24,438 nucleotides of DNA from the NCBI GenBank assembly GCA_035604475.1, contig DATNIJ010000191.1:1-24438 (forward strand). Direction: 5' to 3'. A program made the translations under genes and the position numbers. Below are positions 1-7,214 of the stretch, piece by piece (position 1 is the stretch's first letter; each line of letters starts with the position of its first letter). Below the pieces are notes generated by a model, which saw only the letters and a list, made by a program, of their open reading frames with translations, had not been told where the DNA came from and did not search any database. This stretch comes from DASPPM01 sp035604475 (GTDB lineage: Bacteria; Pseudomonadota; Alphaproteobacteria; JACZXZ01).

Positions 1-307
1 GGGAGGCGAGATAGACCCCCGCAACGACACCGACCACGACCAAACCGGCACCCAGGCCGAGCCCGCGCACGAACGCTGATGTCGTCGCTTGCAATGCTAT
101 TTCCTCTGCAGCCTGCGCCGCGCGGAGGGAGCTTCTGCGGGCCGCATCGGCCTTCGCCCCGAGAGCGACAATACTGCCCTCGGAGCGAGCCGCGAGCTCG
201 GCGCCGCCGGCCGCTGCGTGTGGCTTCCGCTTTCCCCCACCATGTCGCGAATATAGGCGGCGGCGGCCGGATAGGGAACAAGGAAGCAGCGCGAGGCCGG
301 GAGACAT
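1..307 (-). CDS. Partial membrane protein, 5' part only, runs off left edge
   Basis: A minus-strand frame is open from an ATG at 307 to the window edge, about 102 codons, with no stop; the nearest upstream in-frame stop lies inside the DUF2272 gene. The first 30 residues are Arg-rich and unconvincing. From about residue 31 the composition looks protein-like: an Ala/Glu-rich, probably helical stretch (AAGAELAARSEGSIVALGAK) is followed near residues 78-102 by a clear hydrophobic segment containing GLGAGLVVVGVVAGVYLAS, a likely membrane helix. No family is recognised. It would be divergent from the DUF2272 gene, with 68 bp between start codons. There is no obvious Shine-Dalgarno, so the start is uncertain. 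The competing 88-codon frame at 97-363 is Arg/Pro-rich and less plausible. Confidence 0.4.
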   Translation of the reverse strand, partial: MSPGLALLPCSLSGRRRLYSRHGGGKRKPHAAAGGAELAARSEGSIVALGAKADAARRSSLRAAQAAEEIALQATTSAFVRGLGLGAGLVVVGVVAGVYLAS

Positions 308-375
308 GCGGGAAGGACAAAGCGCCGGGCCTCTCCCTTGAGCGCCCTGTTGAACTGTGCCATTGCTGCGCGACG

Positions 376-1176
376 ATGAACGGGCGAGCTGCCGTTGTTC
401 TCTTACTCACCGCGCTCGCGGCCTGCGCGCGCGGCGGTCCCGTGCCGAGCTTCGCGACCAAGCCCTTCGAGCCCTTCAACCGCACCGACTCGGTGGCGAT
501 CGCGTTGCGCGAGTGGCGCCTCTTCGGCCAACCGGTCGAGGACGCGCCGCCCGCCGTGCGGCCGCGACCGCAACCCGACGAGAAGGCGGAGCGCTTGCCG
601 GGCCTATGGCAACGAGTCGGCGAATATTGGTGGATCGGGCTCGGGGCCGAGGCGCCGGACGCCTTGTGGACCGGCAAGCACGATCAGAACGGCAAGGTCT
701 TCCCCGCGTCCAAGGACGGCGACTACGCCTGGTCCGCCGCCTTCATCTCCTACGTCATGCGCATCGCGGGTGCGGGCGAGCGCTTCCCTTACGCCGCCGA
801 TCACGCGGCCTACGTCAATGCCGCGGTGGCGGGAAAGTCGCCCATCCTCCGCGCCGAGCGGCCGGAGAGTTATGCGCCGAAGCTCGGGGACCTGATCTGT
901 AACGGGCGCAAATGGGCCGCCGGGCTTCGCTTCGCCGATCTTCCGACTCGGGATTACTGGCCCGGCCACTGCGCCATCGTCGTGGCCACAGCACCGGGGG
1001 AGCTGAGCGTGATCGGCGGCAACGTCAACGATGAAGTGGCCATGACCCACGTGCCGGTGACCGAGGCGGGGATGTTGGCGCGGGCGGACGGCACGGTCGT
1101 CGATCAGCGCTATCCGTGGCTCGTCGTGCTCGAGGTGCTCTACGATATGGAGGCCGAGCCCGCCGCCGATGAGTGA
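376..1176 (+). CDS. DUF2272 domain-containing lipoprotein
   Basis: I chose the ATG at 376 (266 aa) over the upstream ATG at 79 because it places a textbook lipoprotein signal at the N-terminus: MNGRAAVVLLLTALAACARG, hydrophobic core then lipobox LAAC with the Cys at about residue 17. The extra residues from the upstream start are Arg/Pro-rich junk. After the signal, the mature protein carries the DUF2272 core, including GDYAWSAAFISYVMRIAGAG and the downstream FPYAADHAAYV, and later GHCAIVVATAPGELSVIGGN. The Cys/His pattern resembles CHAP/NlpC-P60-like amidase folds, but this is inference and no activity is established for the family. It probably sits lipidated at the cell envelope. It converges on the next gene, whose stop is 17 bp away. 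Confidence 0.85.
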   Translation: MNGRAAVVLLLTALAACARGGPVPSFATKPFEPFNRTDSVAIALREWRLFGQPVEDAPPAVRPRPQPDEKAERLPGLWQRVGEYWWIGLGAEAPDALWTGKHDQNGKVFPASKDGDYAWSAAFISYVMRIAGAGERFPYAADHAAYVNAAVAGKSPILRAERPESYAPKLGDLICNGRKWAAGLRFADLPTRDYWPGHCAIVVATAPGELSVIGGNVNDEVAMTHVPVTEAGMLARADGTVVDQRYPWLVVLEVLYDMEAEPAADE

Positions 1177-1193
1177 GCGGGCGGGGGCGGGCC

Positions 1194-1604
1194 TCAGTTC
1201 GAGGGCTGGCCCGGCTGCCCACGCCGCGCCGCGCGCTCCTGAAGCACCGCCGCAATCGCCGTCTCGCGCTCGAACTCGACGCTCTTGGCGTCGAATATTC
1301 GGCGCGCCTTGCGGTCGAGGCCGCGTCCATAGGTCTCCTGGTAGGCGGAGAACTGAGCGGCGCAGAGCGGCTCTATCTCCTCGGCAATGCTGGCGGCGTC
1401 GACATTGCCGATATCGACTAGTCGCGCCGAATTGCGCAGGCACGAGACGTAGGATTCCTCCGCCTGGCTTTTTTCCTGATCCGTCGCCGGAGGCGGCGTC
1501 GACGAAGCGCATGCGGCGAGGAAGCACGCGATGAAGCCGCAGGCAGCGCCGAGGCGCCCGCAGCGGCGGAATCGACGCTCCGCGCTCACGATCGTGACAC
1601 CCAT
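1194..1604 (-). CDS. Small hypothetical lipoprotein
   Basis: A 136-residue protein is read from the ATG at 1604; another ATG at 1643 would add 13 hydrophilic residues. The N-terminus has a basic region (ERRFRRCGRLG), a hydrophobic stretch and the lipobox LAAC just before ASSTPPP, so it is probably exported and lipidated. The mature part is largely helical and charged, with two further Cys in YVSCLRN and EPLCAAQ that could form a disulfide in the periplasm, and ends in an Arg/Gly/Pro/Gln tail. I do not recognise a family. It is transcribed away from the tRNA-Met gene through an AT-richer spacer that probably holds its promoter. A role is not inferable from sequence alone. Confidence 0.7.
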   Translation of the reverse strand: MGVTIVSAERRFRRCGRLGAACGFIACFLAACASSTPPPATDQEKSQAEESYVSCLRNSARLVDIGNVDAASIAEEIEPLCAAQFSAYQETYGRGLDRKARRIFDAKSVEFERETAIAAVLQERAARRGQPGQPSN

Positions 1605-1793
1605 GGAGCCGTCATGCCGTGCGTTTGCATCTGGCGGCATCATACGCCATAGCCGGTAAACTTAGAACCGCCGCCCGGCCTCGGCGTCTTTTTATTAGCA
1701 ATGAAGTTTGTCACAGACGACGTTAAACGCGGCACTAACGTGCTTACATACAAGCCCCCGTCGTGAGATATTTCTTCGCCGTCAAGTATTTGT
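1605..1793. other. AT-richer intergenic spacer
   Basis: This spacer between the small lipoprotein and tRNA-Met is visibly richer in A+T than its surroundings, with runs such as CTTTTTATTAGC near 1688. It holds no convincing gene; the 62-codon frame at 1640-1828 runs into the tRNA. A short GC hairpin (CGCCG/CGGCG) followed by TCTTTTTATT on the plus strand near 1671-1697 resembles a weak terminator, but no plus-strand gene ends just before it. It may contain the lipoprotein promoter and the tRNA 3' processing or termination region. Confidence 0.4.
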
Positions 1794-1870
1794 TGGTAGC
1801 GGAGGAGGGACTTGAACCCCCGACACACGGATTATGATTCCGCTGCTCTAACCAGCTGAGCTACTCCGCC
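1794..1870 (-). tRNA. tRNA-Met (CAU), elongator type, CCA encoded
   Basis: The reverse complement folds as a complete 77-nt cloverleaf: acceptor GGCGGAG/CTCCGCT (first pair G-U), D arm GCTC...GAGC, anticodon stem GCGGA/TCCGT with loop ATCATAA, T arm with loop TTCAAGT, discriminator A and an encoded CCA at 1794-1796. The anticodon is CAU. The G-U 1:72 pair, the overall sequence and the GCGGA anticodon stem without the initiator's three G-C pairs match the alphaproteobacterial elongator tRNA-Met rather than initiator tRNA or tRNA-Ile2(CAU). A weak promoter-like TTGCCG with a CATTTA 17 bp later lies shortly upstream on the minus strand (about 1922-1894), matching consensus poorly. Confidence 0.95.
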
Positions 1871-1987
1871 CCAGGGCAAGCTACGCGCTCCTAAATGGCG
1901 CGCGGCGGCAGCGCCGGCAAGGCCTATAGGGCGAAAGGCGAAAGCCTGTCAAGCAGCGCCCTGCGAGCAGCGCCGCGCCGCGGCACC

Positions 1988-2290
1988 TCAGCCGCCGAGG
2001 AACGTCGACAGCTTCATGGCGACCCCCATCTTGCCCTCGACCTTGAGCTTGCCGAGCATGAAGGCCACGGTCGGGTCGAGCGTGCCGTTCATGAGCTGCG
2101 CGAAGTCCTCGGCCGAGAGGCGGATGACGGTCTCGGCGTCGGCGTCCGCGTTGCTGACCGCGGCGGCCGCGCCCGTGCCGTCCCAATGGATGATGCCCTC
2201 CTCGCCGAGGTCGAACTTGATCGTGTGGCCGAGCGGCGGGCTCTCGGCGGTGCGGCGGCGCAACTCATCGGTCAGGCTGACGAGGCTCAT
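1988..2290 (-). CDS. SCP2 sterol-binding domain protein
   Basis: This is a 100-residue single-domain protein. Features of the SCP2 fold are the strand pair around IKFDLGEEGIIHWDGTG, the middle segment DAETVIRLSAEDFAQLMNGT, and the C-terminal DPTVAFMLGKLKVEGKMGVAMKL, which is the family's signature (a helix, then GKLKVEGD-like residues, then the closing helix). SCP2 proteins bind lipids or acyl chains in a hydrophobic tunnel; the ligand here is unknown. AGAGGAG stands about 5 bases before the ATG, a good ribosome binding site. It lies 51 bp downstream of mnmA on the same strand, so co-transcription is plausible. It should be cytoplasmic, as there is no signal peptide. Confidence 0.88.
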   Translation of the reverse strand: MSLVSLTDELRRRTAESPPLGHTIKFDLGEEGIIHWDGTGAAAAVSNADADAETVIRLSAEDFAQLMNGTLDPTVAFMLGKLKVEGKMGVAMKLSTFLGG

Positions 2291-2341
2291 GGTCCGCTCC
2301 TCTACGCGCGATCCTTCGGGATTTTCTTTTGCCGGGCGAGC

Positions 2342-3472
2342 CTAAGCGGCGCACCGGCTCGAGGCGGCCGCGACGATCCAGCCCCCGCCCAGGACCCGCG
2401 TCCCCTCGTAGAGCACCGCGGCCTGGCCGGGTGCCACACCCTCGTAAGGCGTATCGAGCCTCACCTGCGCGCGCCCTCCGGCCTCGGGGAAGACGGTCGC
2501 TGCAAGCGGCGCCTGCGCCGAGCGCAGCTTGACGGTGACGCGCCGGCCCTCGCTCCCCAACGCTGCCGGTGCCAACCAATTGAGCTCTCTCACCTCGACG
2601 ATGTCGCGCGCAAGGGCCGAGCGCGGGCCGACGACGACGCGGCGCTCTTGGGCTTCGAGGCGCACCACAAAGAGCGGCTCCGGCGTGCCGCCGAGCTGGA
2701 GGCCGCGGCGCTGCCCCACCGTGAAATGGATGATGCCCTGGTGCCGGCCAAGCACGCGGCCCGCGAGATCGACGATCTCGCCGGGCTCGGCGGCACCGGG
2801 CCGCAGGCGCTCCACCACGCGCGCGTAGGAGCCTTGCGGCACGAAGCAGATGTCCTGGCTGTCGGGCTTGTCGGCGACGGCGAGGCCGAAACGCTCGGCG
2901 AGTGCCCTGGTCTCGGCCTTGCGCCGCGCGCCCAATGGAAAGCGCAAATGCTCGAGCTGCAGCCTCGTGGTGGCGAAAAGGAAATAGCTCTGGTCGCGCG
3001 CTGGCTCGGCGGCAGAGTGGAGCTCGGGGCCCTTCGGCCCCATGAGCCTCCGAGCATAATGACCGGTCGCAAGCGCCTCAGCACCCAACTCGCGCGCGAG
3101 CGTGAGCAGGTCGCGGAACTTGATGCGCGCGTTGCAGCTGACGCAGGGAATGGGCGTCTCGCCCGCGAGATAGCCGGCGGCGAAGGGCTCCATCACCTCG
3201 CTTCGGAAGCGGCCCTCGTAGTCGAGCACGTAATGGGGGATGCCGAGACGGGCGGCGACGCGGCGGGCATCGTGGATGTCCTGGCCCGCGCAACAGGCGC
3301 CCTTGCGTCCGATCGCGGCACCGTGATCGTAGAGCTGGAGTGTCAAGCCGATCGTCTCGTAGCCTTCGGCCGCGAGGAGGGCGGCCACGGTCGAGCTGTC
3401 GACGCCGCCCGACATGGCGACGACGACGCGCGTCTGTGAAGGTGCCTTGGCGATGCCGAGCGAGTTGAGCAT
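2342..3472 (-). CDS. mnmA: tRNA-specific 2-thiouridylase MnmA
   Basis: MnmA thiolates U34 of tRNA-Glu, -Gln and -Lys using ATP and sulfur that originates at IscS. From the chosen start (376 aa) the PP-loop SGGVDSS is at residues 21-27, the first catalytic Cys is in PCVSCN (C113) and the second, which carries the persulfide, is in SQDICF (C209). GHYAR near 137 and the C-terminal beta-barrel region with GTRVLGGGWI complete the family architecture, and the length is normal. The frame stays open to an ATG at 3550, but MLNSLGIAKAPSQ at 3472 aligns best with known N-termini; MPIVPAMLN at 3490 is the alternative. It is divergent from the methyltransferase-like gene at 3549. Two cysteine desulfurases encoded 1.3-3.7 kb away are candidate sulfur donors. 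Confidence 0.95.
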   Translation of the reverse strand: MLNSLGIAKAPSQTRVVVAMSGGVDSSTVAALLAAEGYETIGLTLQLYDHGAAIGRKGACCAGQDIHDARRVAARLGIPHYVLDYEGRFRSEVMEPFAAGYLAGETPIPCVSCNARIKFRDLLTLARELGAEALATGHYARRLMGPKGPELHSAAEPARDQSYFLFATTRLQLEHLRFPLGARRKAETRALAERFGLAVADKPDSQDICFVPQGSYARVVERLRPGAAEPGEIVDLAGRVLGRHQGIIHFTVGQRRGLQLGGTPEPLFVVRLEAQERRVVVGPRSALARDIVEVRELNWLAPAALGSEGRRVTVKLRSAQAPLAATVFPEAGGRAQVRLDTPYEGVAPGQAAVLYEGTRVLGGGWIVAAASSRCAA

Positions 3473-3548
3473 GGCCGGGACTATAGGCATTTGACGGCGA
3501 AGTGCAATCGCGACGAGACTACCAAGCGAGCACCGGGGGAGAGCGAGC

Positions 3549-4022
3549 ATGGCCGAGCCGGAGAAGGATATCCCGCACGTCGTAGCCCCGCCGCCCCTCC
3601 TCTTCTTGGGCTGGCTCGCGGCCGGCTTGGCACTCGATTGGCTGTGGCCGCTCGGCCGGTTGAGCGCGGGGCTTTGGCACTACGTCATCGCCCTTCCCCT
3701 GGTGCTCGCGGGCCTCTTGATCGGTCTCTTGGGCGCGCGGCAATTGCGGCGCGCCCGCACCGAAGTCTCGCCCTATAGACCGGCCACGACGCTCGTCACC
3801 GGCGGCATCTATGGGTTCAGCCGCAACCCGCTTTATTTGTCGCTCACGCTTCTCTTTCTCGGCATCGCCGCCGCGGCCAACGGGGTATGGAGCCTGCTCT
3901 TCGTCTTGCCCTGCCTCCTCGTCATCCGCTACGGCGTGATCGCGCGCGAGGAGGCCTATCTCGAGCGCAAGTTCGGCCAATCCTACCGCGCGTACAAGGC
4001 GCGCGTGCGCCGCTGGCTCTAG
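3549..4022 (+). CDS. Isoprenylcysteine carboxyl methyltransferase (ICMT)-like membrane protein
   Basis: A 157-residue integral membrane protein with about four hydrophobic segments (around residues 16-34, 43-63, 93-110 and 112-128). The conserved region is YRPATTLVTGGIYGFSRNPLY followed by hydrophobic helices and REEAYLERKFGQSYRAYKARVRRWL, the signature of the ICMT/phospholipid methyltransferase (PEMT-like) superfamily: RNP(L/M)Y for the SAM-binding region and a terminal E-x2-L...Y-x2-Y-x4-R-W. Bacterial members methylate poorly defined membrane-linked substrates, so the substrate here is unknown. GGGGGAGA lies about 7 bases before the ATG. Palindromic repeat 1 begins at its stop codon and may serve as its 3' end. 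Confidence 0.88.
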   Translation: MAEPEKDIPHVVAPPPLLFLGWLAAGLALDWLWPLGRLSAGLWHYVIALPLVLAGLLIGLLGARQLRRARTEVSPYRPATTLVTGGIYGFSRNPLYLSLTLLFLGIAAAANGVWSLLFVLPCLLVIRYGVIAREEAYLERKFGQSYRAYKARVRRWL

Positions 4023-4175
4023 AGCATTTCCCGGATAAGTGGAAAAAAGTGCCCCCTCACCCTCCACTCTCCCCCTGAAGGGGGAGAGGGTTGCGAAGGG
4101 TTGGCGAGGCGAAGCCGAGCCTTACCCGGAGCTGGGTGAGGGGGTGGCGATTCCGCTCAGAGTAAAACTGCTCTA
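4020..4175. repeat. Palindromic intergenic repeat 1
   Basis: A composite palindrome of about 156 bp. The ends are inverted copies TAGAGCA (4020-4026) and TGCTCTA (4169-4175). Inside them are CCCCCTCACCC (4052-4062) and its exact reverse complement GGGTGAGGGGG (4134-4144). The centre holds a perfect 9-bp hairpin CTCTCCCCC/GGGGGAGAG with loop TGAA (4067-4088), then a weaker GC hairpin near 4098-4125. It encodes nothing, overlaps the methyltransferase stop codon by one base and sits between convergent genes, so it may help end transcription of either. It resembles the short REP-like or MITE-like elements common between alphaproteobacterial genes. Confidence 0.8.
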
Positions 4176-4227
4176 ACACCCACGGGAGCATCCCGCTTGT
4201 CGAGGAGAGATTTAAAAAGGGCGGCCG

Positions 4228-4563
4228 TCAGTCGCCCAAGAGAAGATTGCGGCTGCCGGGCGGCAGGCGCACGGTCAAGCCGTCGAGCTCCTCGGTGATC
4301 TTGATCTGGCAGCCCAGCCGCGAGGTCTCGGTCAGGCCGAAGGCGAGGTCGAGCATGTCCTCCTCGTCCTCGCTCGCCTCGGGCAGGAGATCGTACCATT
4401 CGGGCTCGACGATGACATGGCAGGTCGAGCACGAGAGCGAGCCTTCGCAGGCGCCCTCGAGGTCGACCTTGTTGCGATGCGCGATCTCGAGGAGCGACAG
4501 CCCGAGCGGCGCCTCCACCTCCTTGCGCTTGCCGTCTCGCTCGATGAAAACCACACGCGGCAT
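4228..4563 (-). CDS. fdx: 2Fe-2S ferredoxin, adrenodoxin/Fdx type
   Basis: A 111-residue plant/vertebrate-type ferredoxin of the ISC-associated class. The cluster ligands are C39, C45 and C48 in GACEGSLSCSTCHVIV (C-x5-C-x2-C) and C85 in SRLGCQI, the spacing expected for adrenodoxin-like proteins. The acidic stretch PEASEDEEDMLDLAFGL is the usual reductase/partner docking region. Such ferredoxins deliver electrons for Fe-S cluster assembly, and some serve P450 or other oxygenases. MPRVVF at 4563 was chosen because the upstream extension to 4650 runs into the repeat; GGAG stands about 9-12 bases ahead of it. It lies downstream of iscS on the same strand, separated by 222 bp that contain palindromic repeat 2, so it may have its own promoter. 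Confidence 0.93.
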   Translation of the reverse strand: MPRVVFIERDGKRKEVEAPLGLSLLEIAHRNKVDLEGACEGSLSCSTCHVIVEPEWYDLLPEASEDEEDMLDLAFGLTETSRLGCQIKITEELDGLTVRLPPGSRNLLLGD

Positions 4564-4629
4564 CGCCACAACGCTCCGTATTGCAGGGCGGGACTCCTGC
4601 CCGGTGCCCGCTTTCAAGAATTCGAGCGT

Positions 4630-4755
4630 CACCCCCACCCCACCCTCCACCCTCCACCCTCAAGGGGGAGGGGGAGTTTCGATGCCAGGCAATGAATTTC
4701 CCCCCCTTGAGGGGGATCGGCCGCCCGTTGAGGAGCGGCCGATGGGAGGGGGGTG
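4630..4755. repeat. Palindromic intergenic repeat 2
   Basis: A G/C-tract-rich imperfect palindrome between the iscS-like gene and fdx. The left part is made of CACCCCC and CCACCCT units leading to a CCCTCAAGGGGGAGG hairpin. The right part contains CCCCC-TTGA-GGGGG (around 4702-4714) and a perfect 9-bp stem ATCGGCCGC (4716-4724)/GCGGCCGAT (4735-4743), ending in GGGAGGGGGGTG. The outer ends can pair only roughly, so boundaries are approximate. It carries no gene. It could weaken or end read-through from iscS into fdx. Confidence 0.7.
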
Positions 4756-4785
4756 TATCACGTATCCATCATTCCGGGTACCGGC

Positions 4786-6006
4786 TCAGCCCCTTTGCGC
4801 GGCGGCGGGGCGATCGGCCCGCGGCACCTCGCGGCGAAGCTGGTCGACCGCAGCCGCGATCGCCTCCACCGCATAGTCGATCTCGGCGGTGTCCGTAAAC
4901 CTGCCGAGCCCGATGCGCAAGCTCGCCCGCGCGACCGCGTCCTCCAAGCCCAAGGCGCGCAGCACGTAGGAGGGCTCGATCGAGGCCGACGTGCAGGCCG
5001 AGCCCGAGGAAAGGGCGATGTCCTTGAGCCGCGCCATCAGCACCTCGGCGTCAACACCCGGAAAAGCGAGGTTGAGGTTGCCGGGGATGCGCCGCTCGAG
5101 GTCGCCGTTGAGCGCCAGGCCGGGGACCTTTGCCGCGAGCCCGCGCCGCAGCCGCTCGCGTAAGCGCTTGAGCCGCTCGGCCTCCGTTGCCATCTCCGCG
5201 GCCGAGATCTCCGAGGCTTGACCGAGCCCGACGCAAAGCGCCGCCGGCAGCGTGCCCGAGCGCAGGCCGCGCTCCTGGCCGCCGCCGCTCATGAGCGGGG
5301 CGAGGCGCACGCGCGGCCGCCGCCGCACGTAGAGCGCGCCGACCCCCTTGGGCGCGTAAAGCTTGTGGCCGGAAATGCTCATGAGATCGATCGCCATGTC
5401 CTCGACGTCGAGGGGAATCTTCCCCGCCGCCTGCGCCGCGTCGGTGTGGAAATAGGCGCCGTGCTCGCGGCAAAGCTCGCCGATCTCGGCGAGCGGCTGG
5501 ATGACGCCGATCTCGTTGTTGGCCGCCATGATCGAGACGAGGAGCGTGTCGTCGCTGAGGGCCGCCGCCAGGCGGGCGAGGTCGACGAGGCCGTTCGGCT
5601 CGACCGGGAGGACGGTCAGGCGGAAGCCTTCGGCCGCGAGCGCCTTGCAGCTCTCGAGCACGCATTTGTGCTCGGTCGCCGCGGTCAAGATATGGCGCCG
5701 GCCGTCGCGCGCGAAGTATCCTGCGCCCTTGATGGCGATGTTGTTCGATTCGGTGGCCCCCGAGGTGAAGACGATCTCGCGCGCCTCGGCGCCGATCAAG
5801 GACGCCACTTGCTCGCGGGCGCGCTCGCAGGCTGCCGCGGCCTCGCGTCCGAAGCTGTGCGTGGCCGAGCCCGGATTGCCGAACTTCTCGCTGAAGTAGG
5901 GCAGCATGAGCTCGAGCACGCGCGGGTCGACGGGCGTGGTCGCCTGATAGTCGAGATAGATCGGCAGCTTGGGCCGGTTGGTGAGCGCTTCGGGCGCCGT
6001 GGCCAT
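4786..6006 (-). CDS. iscS: Cysteine desulfurase, IscS type
   Basis: A PLP enzyme that takes sulfur from L-cysteine as a persulfide, giving alanine. In 406 aa the landmarks are YLDYQATTPVDPRV at 17-30, H113 in TEHK (stacks on PLP), the PLP Lys K215 in SGHKLYAPKG, and the catalytic Cys C338 in SSGSACTSASIEPSYVLRALG, the IscS-type long loop. Two oddities stand out. The usual GNPHS motif reads GNPGS. The C-terminus ends VDQLRREVPRADRPAAAQRG and lacks the SPLWEM...EW-type tail that normal IscS uses to contact IscU. It follows the NifS-like gene by 29 bp on the same strand. It could supply MnmA, Fe-S assembly or both. AAAAGAGCGG precedes the ATG as a moderate ribosome binding site. Confidence 0.94.
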   Translation of the reverse strand: MATAPEALTNRPKLPIYLDYQATTPVDPRVLELMLPYFSEKFGNPGSATHSFGREAAAACERAREQVASLIGAEAREIVFTSGATESNNIAIKGAGYFARDGRRHILTAATEHKCVLESCKALAAEGFRLTVLPVEPNGLVDLARLAAALSDDTLLVSIMAANNEIGVIQPLAEIGELCREHGAYFHTDAAQAAGKIPLDVEDMAIDLMSISGHKLYAPKGVGALYVRRRPRVRLAPLMSGGGQERGLRSGTLPAALCVGLGQASEISAAEMATEAERLKRLRERLRRGLAAKVPGLALNGDLERRIPGNLNLAFPGVDAEVLMARLKDIALSSGSACTSASIEPSYVLRALGLEDAVARASLRIGLGRFTDTAEIDYAVEAIAAAVDQLRREVPRADRPAAAQRG

Positions 6007-6035
6007 CGTGCTTGTCCGCTCTTTTGGTGTGTCGC

Positions 6036-7148
6036 TCAGGCTGCTTTAGCCCCGAGACGATTATAGAGCGTACCCCAGGCCTCGATGAAGCGCTCGATCT
6101 CCTCGGGCCGGGTGAGCCAGCCGAGGCTGACCCGGATGGCTGAGCTGGCCTCGGCCTCGCTCGCCCCCATCGCGCGCAGCACATGGGACGGGCGCACCTT
6201 GCCCGAGGAGCAGGCCGAGCCCGCGCTGACCCCGATGCCGGCGAGGTCGAGAGCGATGAGCTGGGTCTCGCTCGCCACCCCCGGCATGGTGAAGCACGAG
6301 GTATTGGCCAGGCGCGGGCCCTCCCGGCCGAAGAAGCGCGTCGCGAGCGAGAGTGCTTCGATGCCCTCCTCGAGCCGCCCGCGCAGGGCGGCAAGACGCG
6401 CGTAGCCGGGAAGCCCCTCACGGGCTGCTTTCGCGGCGGCGCCGAAGCCGGCGATGCCGGCCACGTTCTCGGTGCCCGCCCGCAAGCCGCGCTCCTGGCC
6501 GCCGCCCTTGAGCTGGGACGCGATGGCGAGGCCCTCTCGCAGCAAGAGCGCTCCCACCCCTTGCGGCCCGCCCAGCTTGTGGGCGGAGAGCGCCATCAGA
6601 TCGGCGCCGAGGGTAGTGAAATCGATTCTGATCTTGCCCGCCGCCTGGACCGCGTCCGCATGCACGAGCGCGCCATGGGCGTGGGCGAGCTCGACGAGCT
6701 CGGCAAGCGGCTGCTCGACACCCGTCTCGTTGTTGGCGAGCATGACCGCGACAAGGGCCGGGCGCCGGTCCGCCTGCAACAGTGCTGCCAGCGCATCCAG
6801 ACGAACGACGCCGTCCGGCCCGACCGGAATGCGCTCGGCCGCAGGTGCCGCCGCGAGGATCGAGTCATGCTCGATATCCGAGACCAAGAGGCGCTCACGG
6901 CCAGCACCCGCGAGTGCGAGATTGTTGGCTTCGGTGCCCCCGCTGGTGAAGACGACGGCTGTGGGGGCGGCACCCGTGAGCGCCGCGACCGCCTCGCGCG
7001 CGTCCTCGACGCGCTTGCGCGCGCGCCGGCCGAAGCGGTGCACCGAGGAGGCGTTGCCCGTCTCCGCCAACGCCGCCGTCATGGCGGCGAGCGCCTCCGG
7101 CCGCAGGGGTGTGGTGGCGTTGTAATCGAGGTAGATGTCGCGGCTCAT
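6036..7148 (-). CDS. Cysteine desulfurase, NifS/IscS-like second paralogue
   Basis: A 370-residue class V aminotransferase-fold enzyme, clearly paralogous to the next gene but divergent. Landmarks: YLDYNATTPLRPEAL at 6-20, H94 in DIEHD, the PLP Lys K191 in SAHKLGGPQG, GGGQERGLRAGTENVAGI at 215-232, and the catalytic Cys C313 in SAGSACSSGKVRPSHVLRAMG. The shorter SACSSG loop and overall length resemble NifS-like members. It lies 66 bp downstream of cysE and 29 bp upstream of iscS, so it is the middle gene of a probable operon. A division of labour, one enzyme for Fe-S assembly and the other for tRNA or cofactor thiolation, is plausible but not shown. AGAAGAG lies about 6 bases before the ATG. 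Confidence 0.92.
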   Translation of the reverse strand: MSRDIYLDYNATTPLRPEALAAMTAALAETGNASSVHRFGRRARKRVEDAREAVAALTGAAPTAVVFTSGGTEANNLALAGAGRERLLVSDIEHDSILAAAPAAERIPVGPDGVVRLDALAALLQADRRPALVAVMLANNETGVEQPLAELVELAHAHGALVHADAVQAAGKIRIDFTTLGADLMALSAHKLGGPQGVGALLLREGLAIASQLKGGGQERGLRAGTENVAGIAGFGAAAKAAREGLPGYARLAALRGRLEEGIEALSLATRFFGREGPRLANTSCFTMPGVASETQLIALDLAGIGVSAGSACSSGKVRPSHVLRAMGASEAEASSAIRVSLGWLTRPEEIERFIEAWGTLYNRLGAKAA

Positions 7149-7214
7149 CGTCTGCTCTTCTCGGCGTCGGCGGAGCCGGCTATGCCGTCCAGCGCGCGCC
7201 GGTCGAGCCCCCGC

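Noticed and set aside
97..363. An 88-codon minus-strand frame near the left edge
   Set aside because: It is Arg/Pro/Ser-rich without motif; another minus-strand frame there has a plausible transmembrane segment.
1640..1828. A 62-codon frame overlapping the tRNA
   Set aside because: It starts within tRNA-Met and ends in the spacer; no ribosome site.
4020..4175. Repeat 1 as a CRISPR or riboswitch
   Set aside because: There are no regularly spaced direct repeats, and it lies 3' of genes rather than in a leader.
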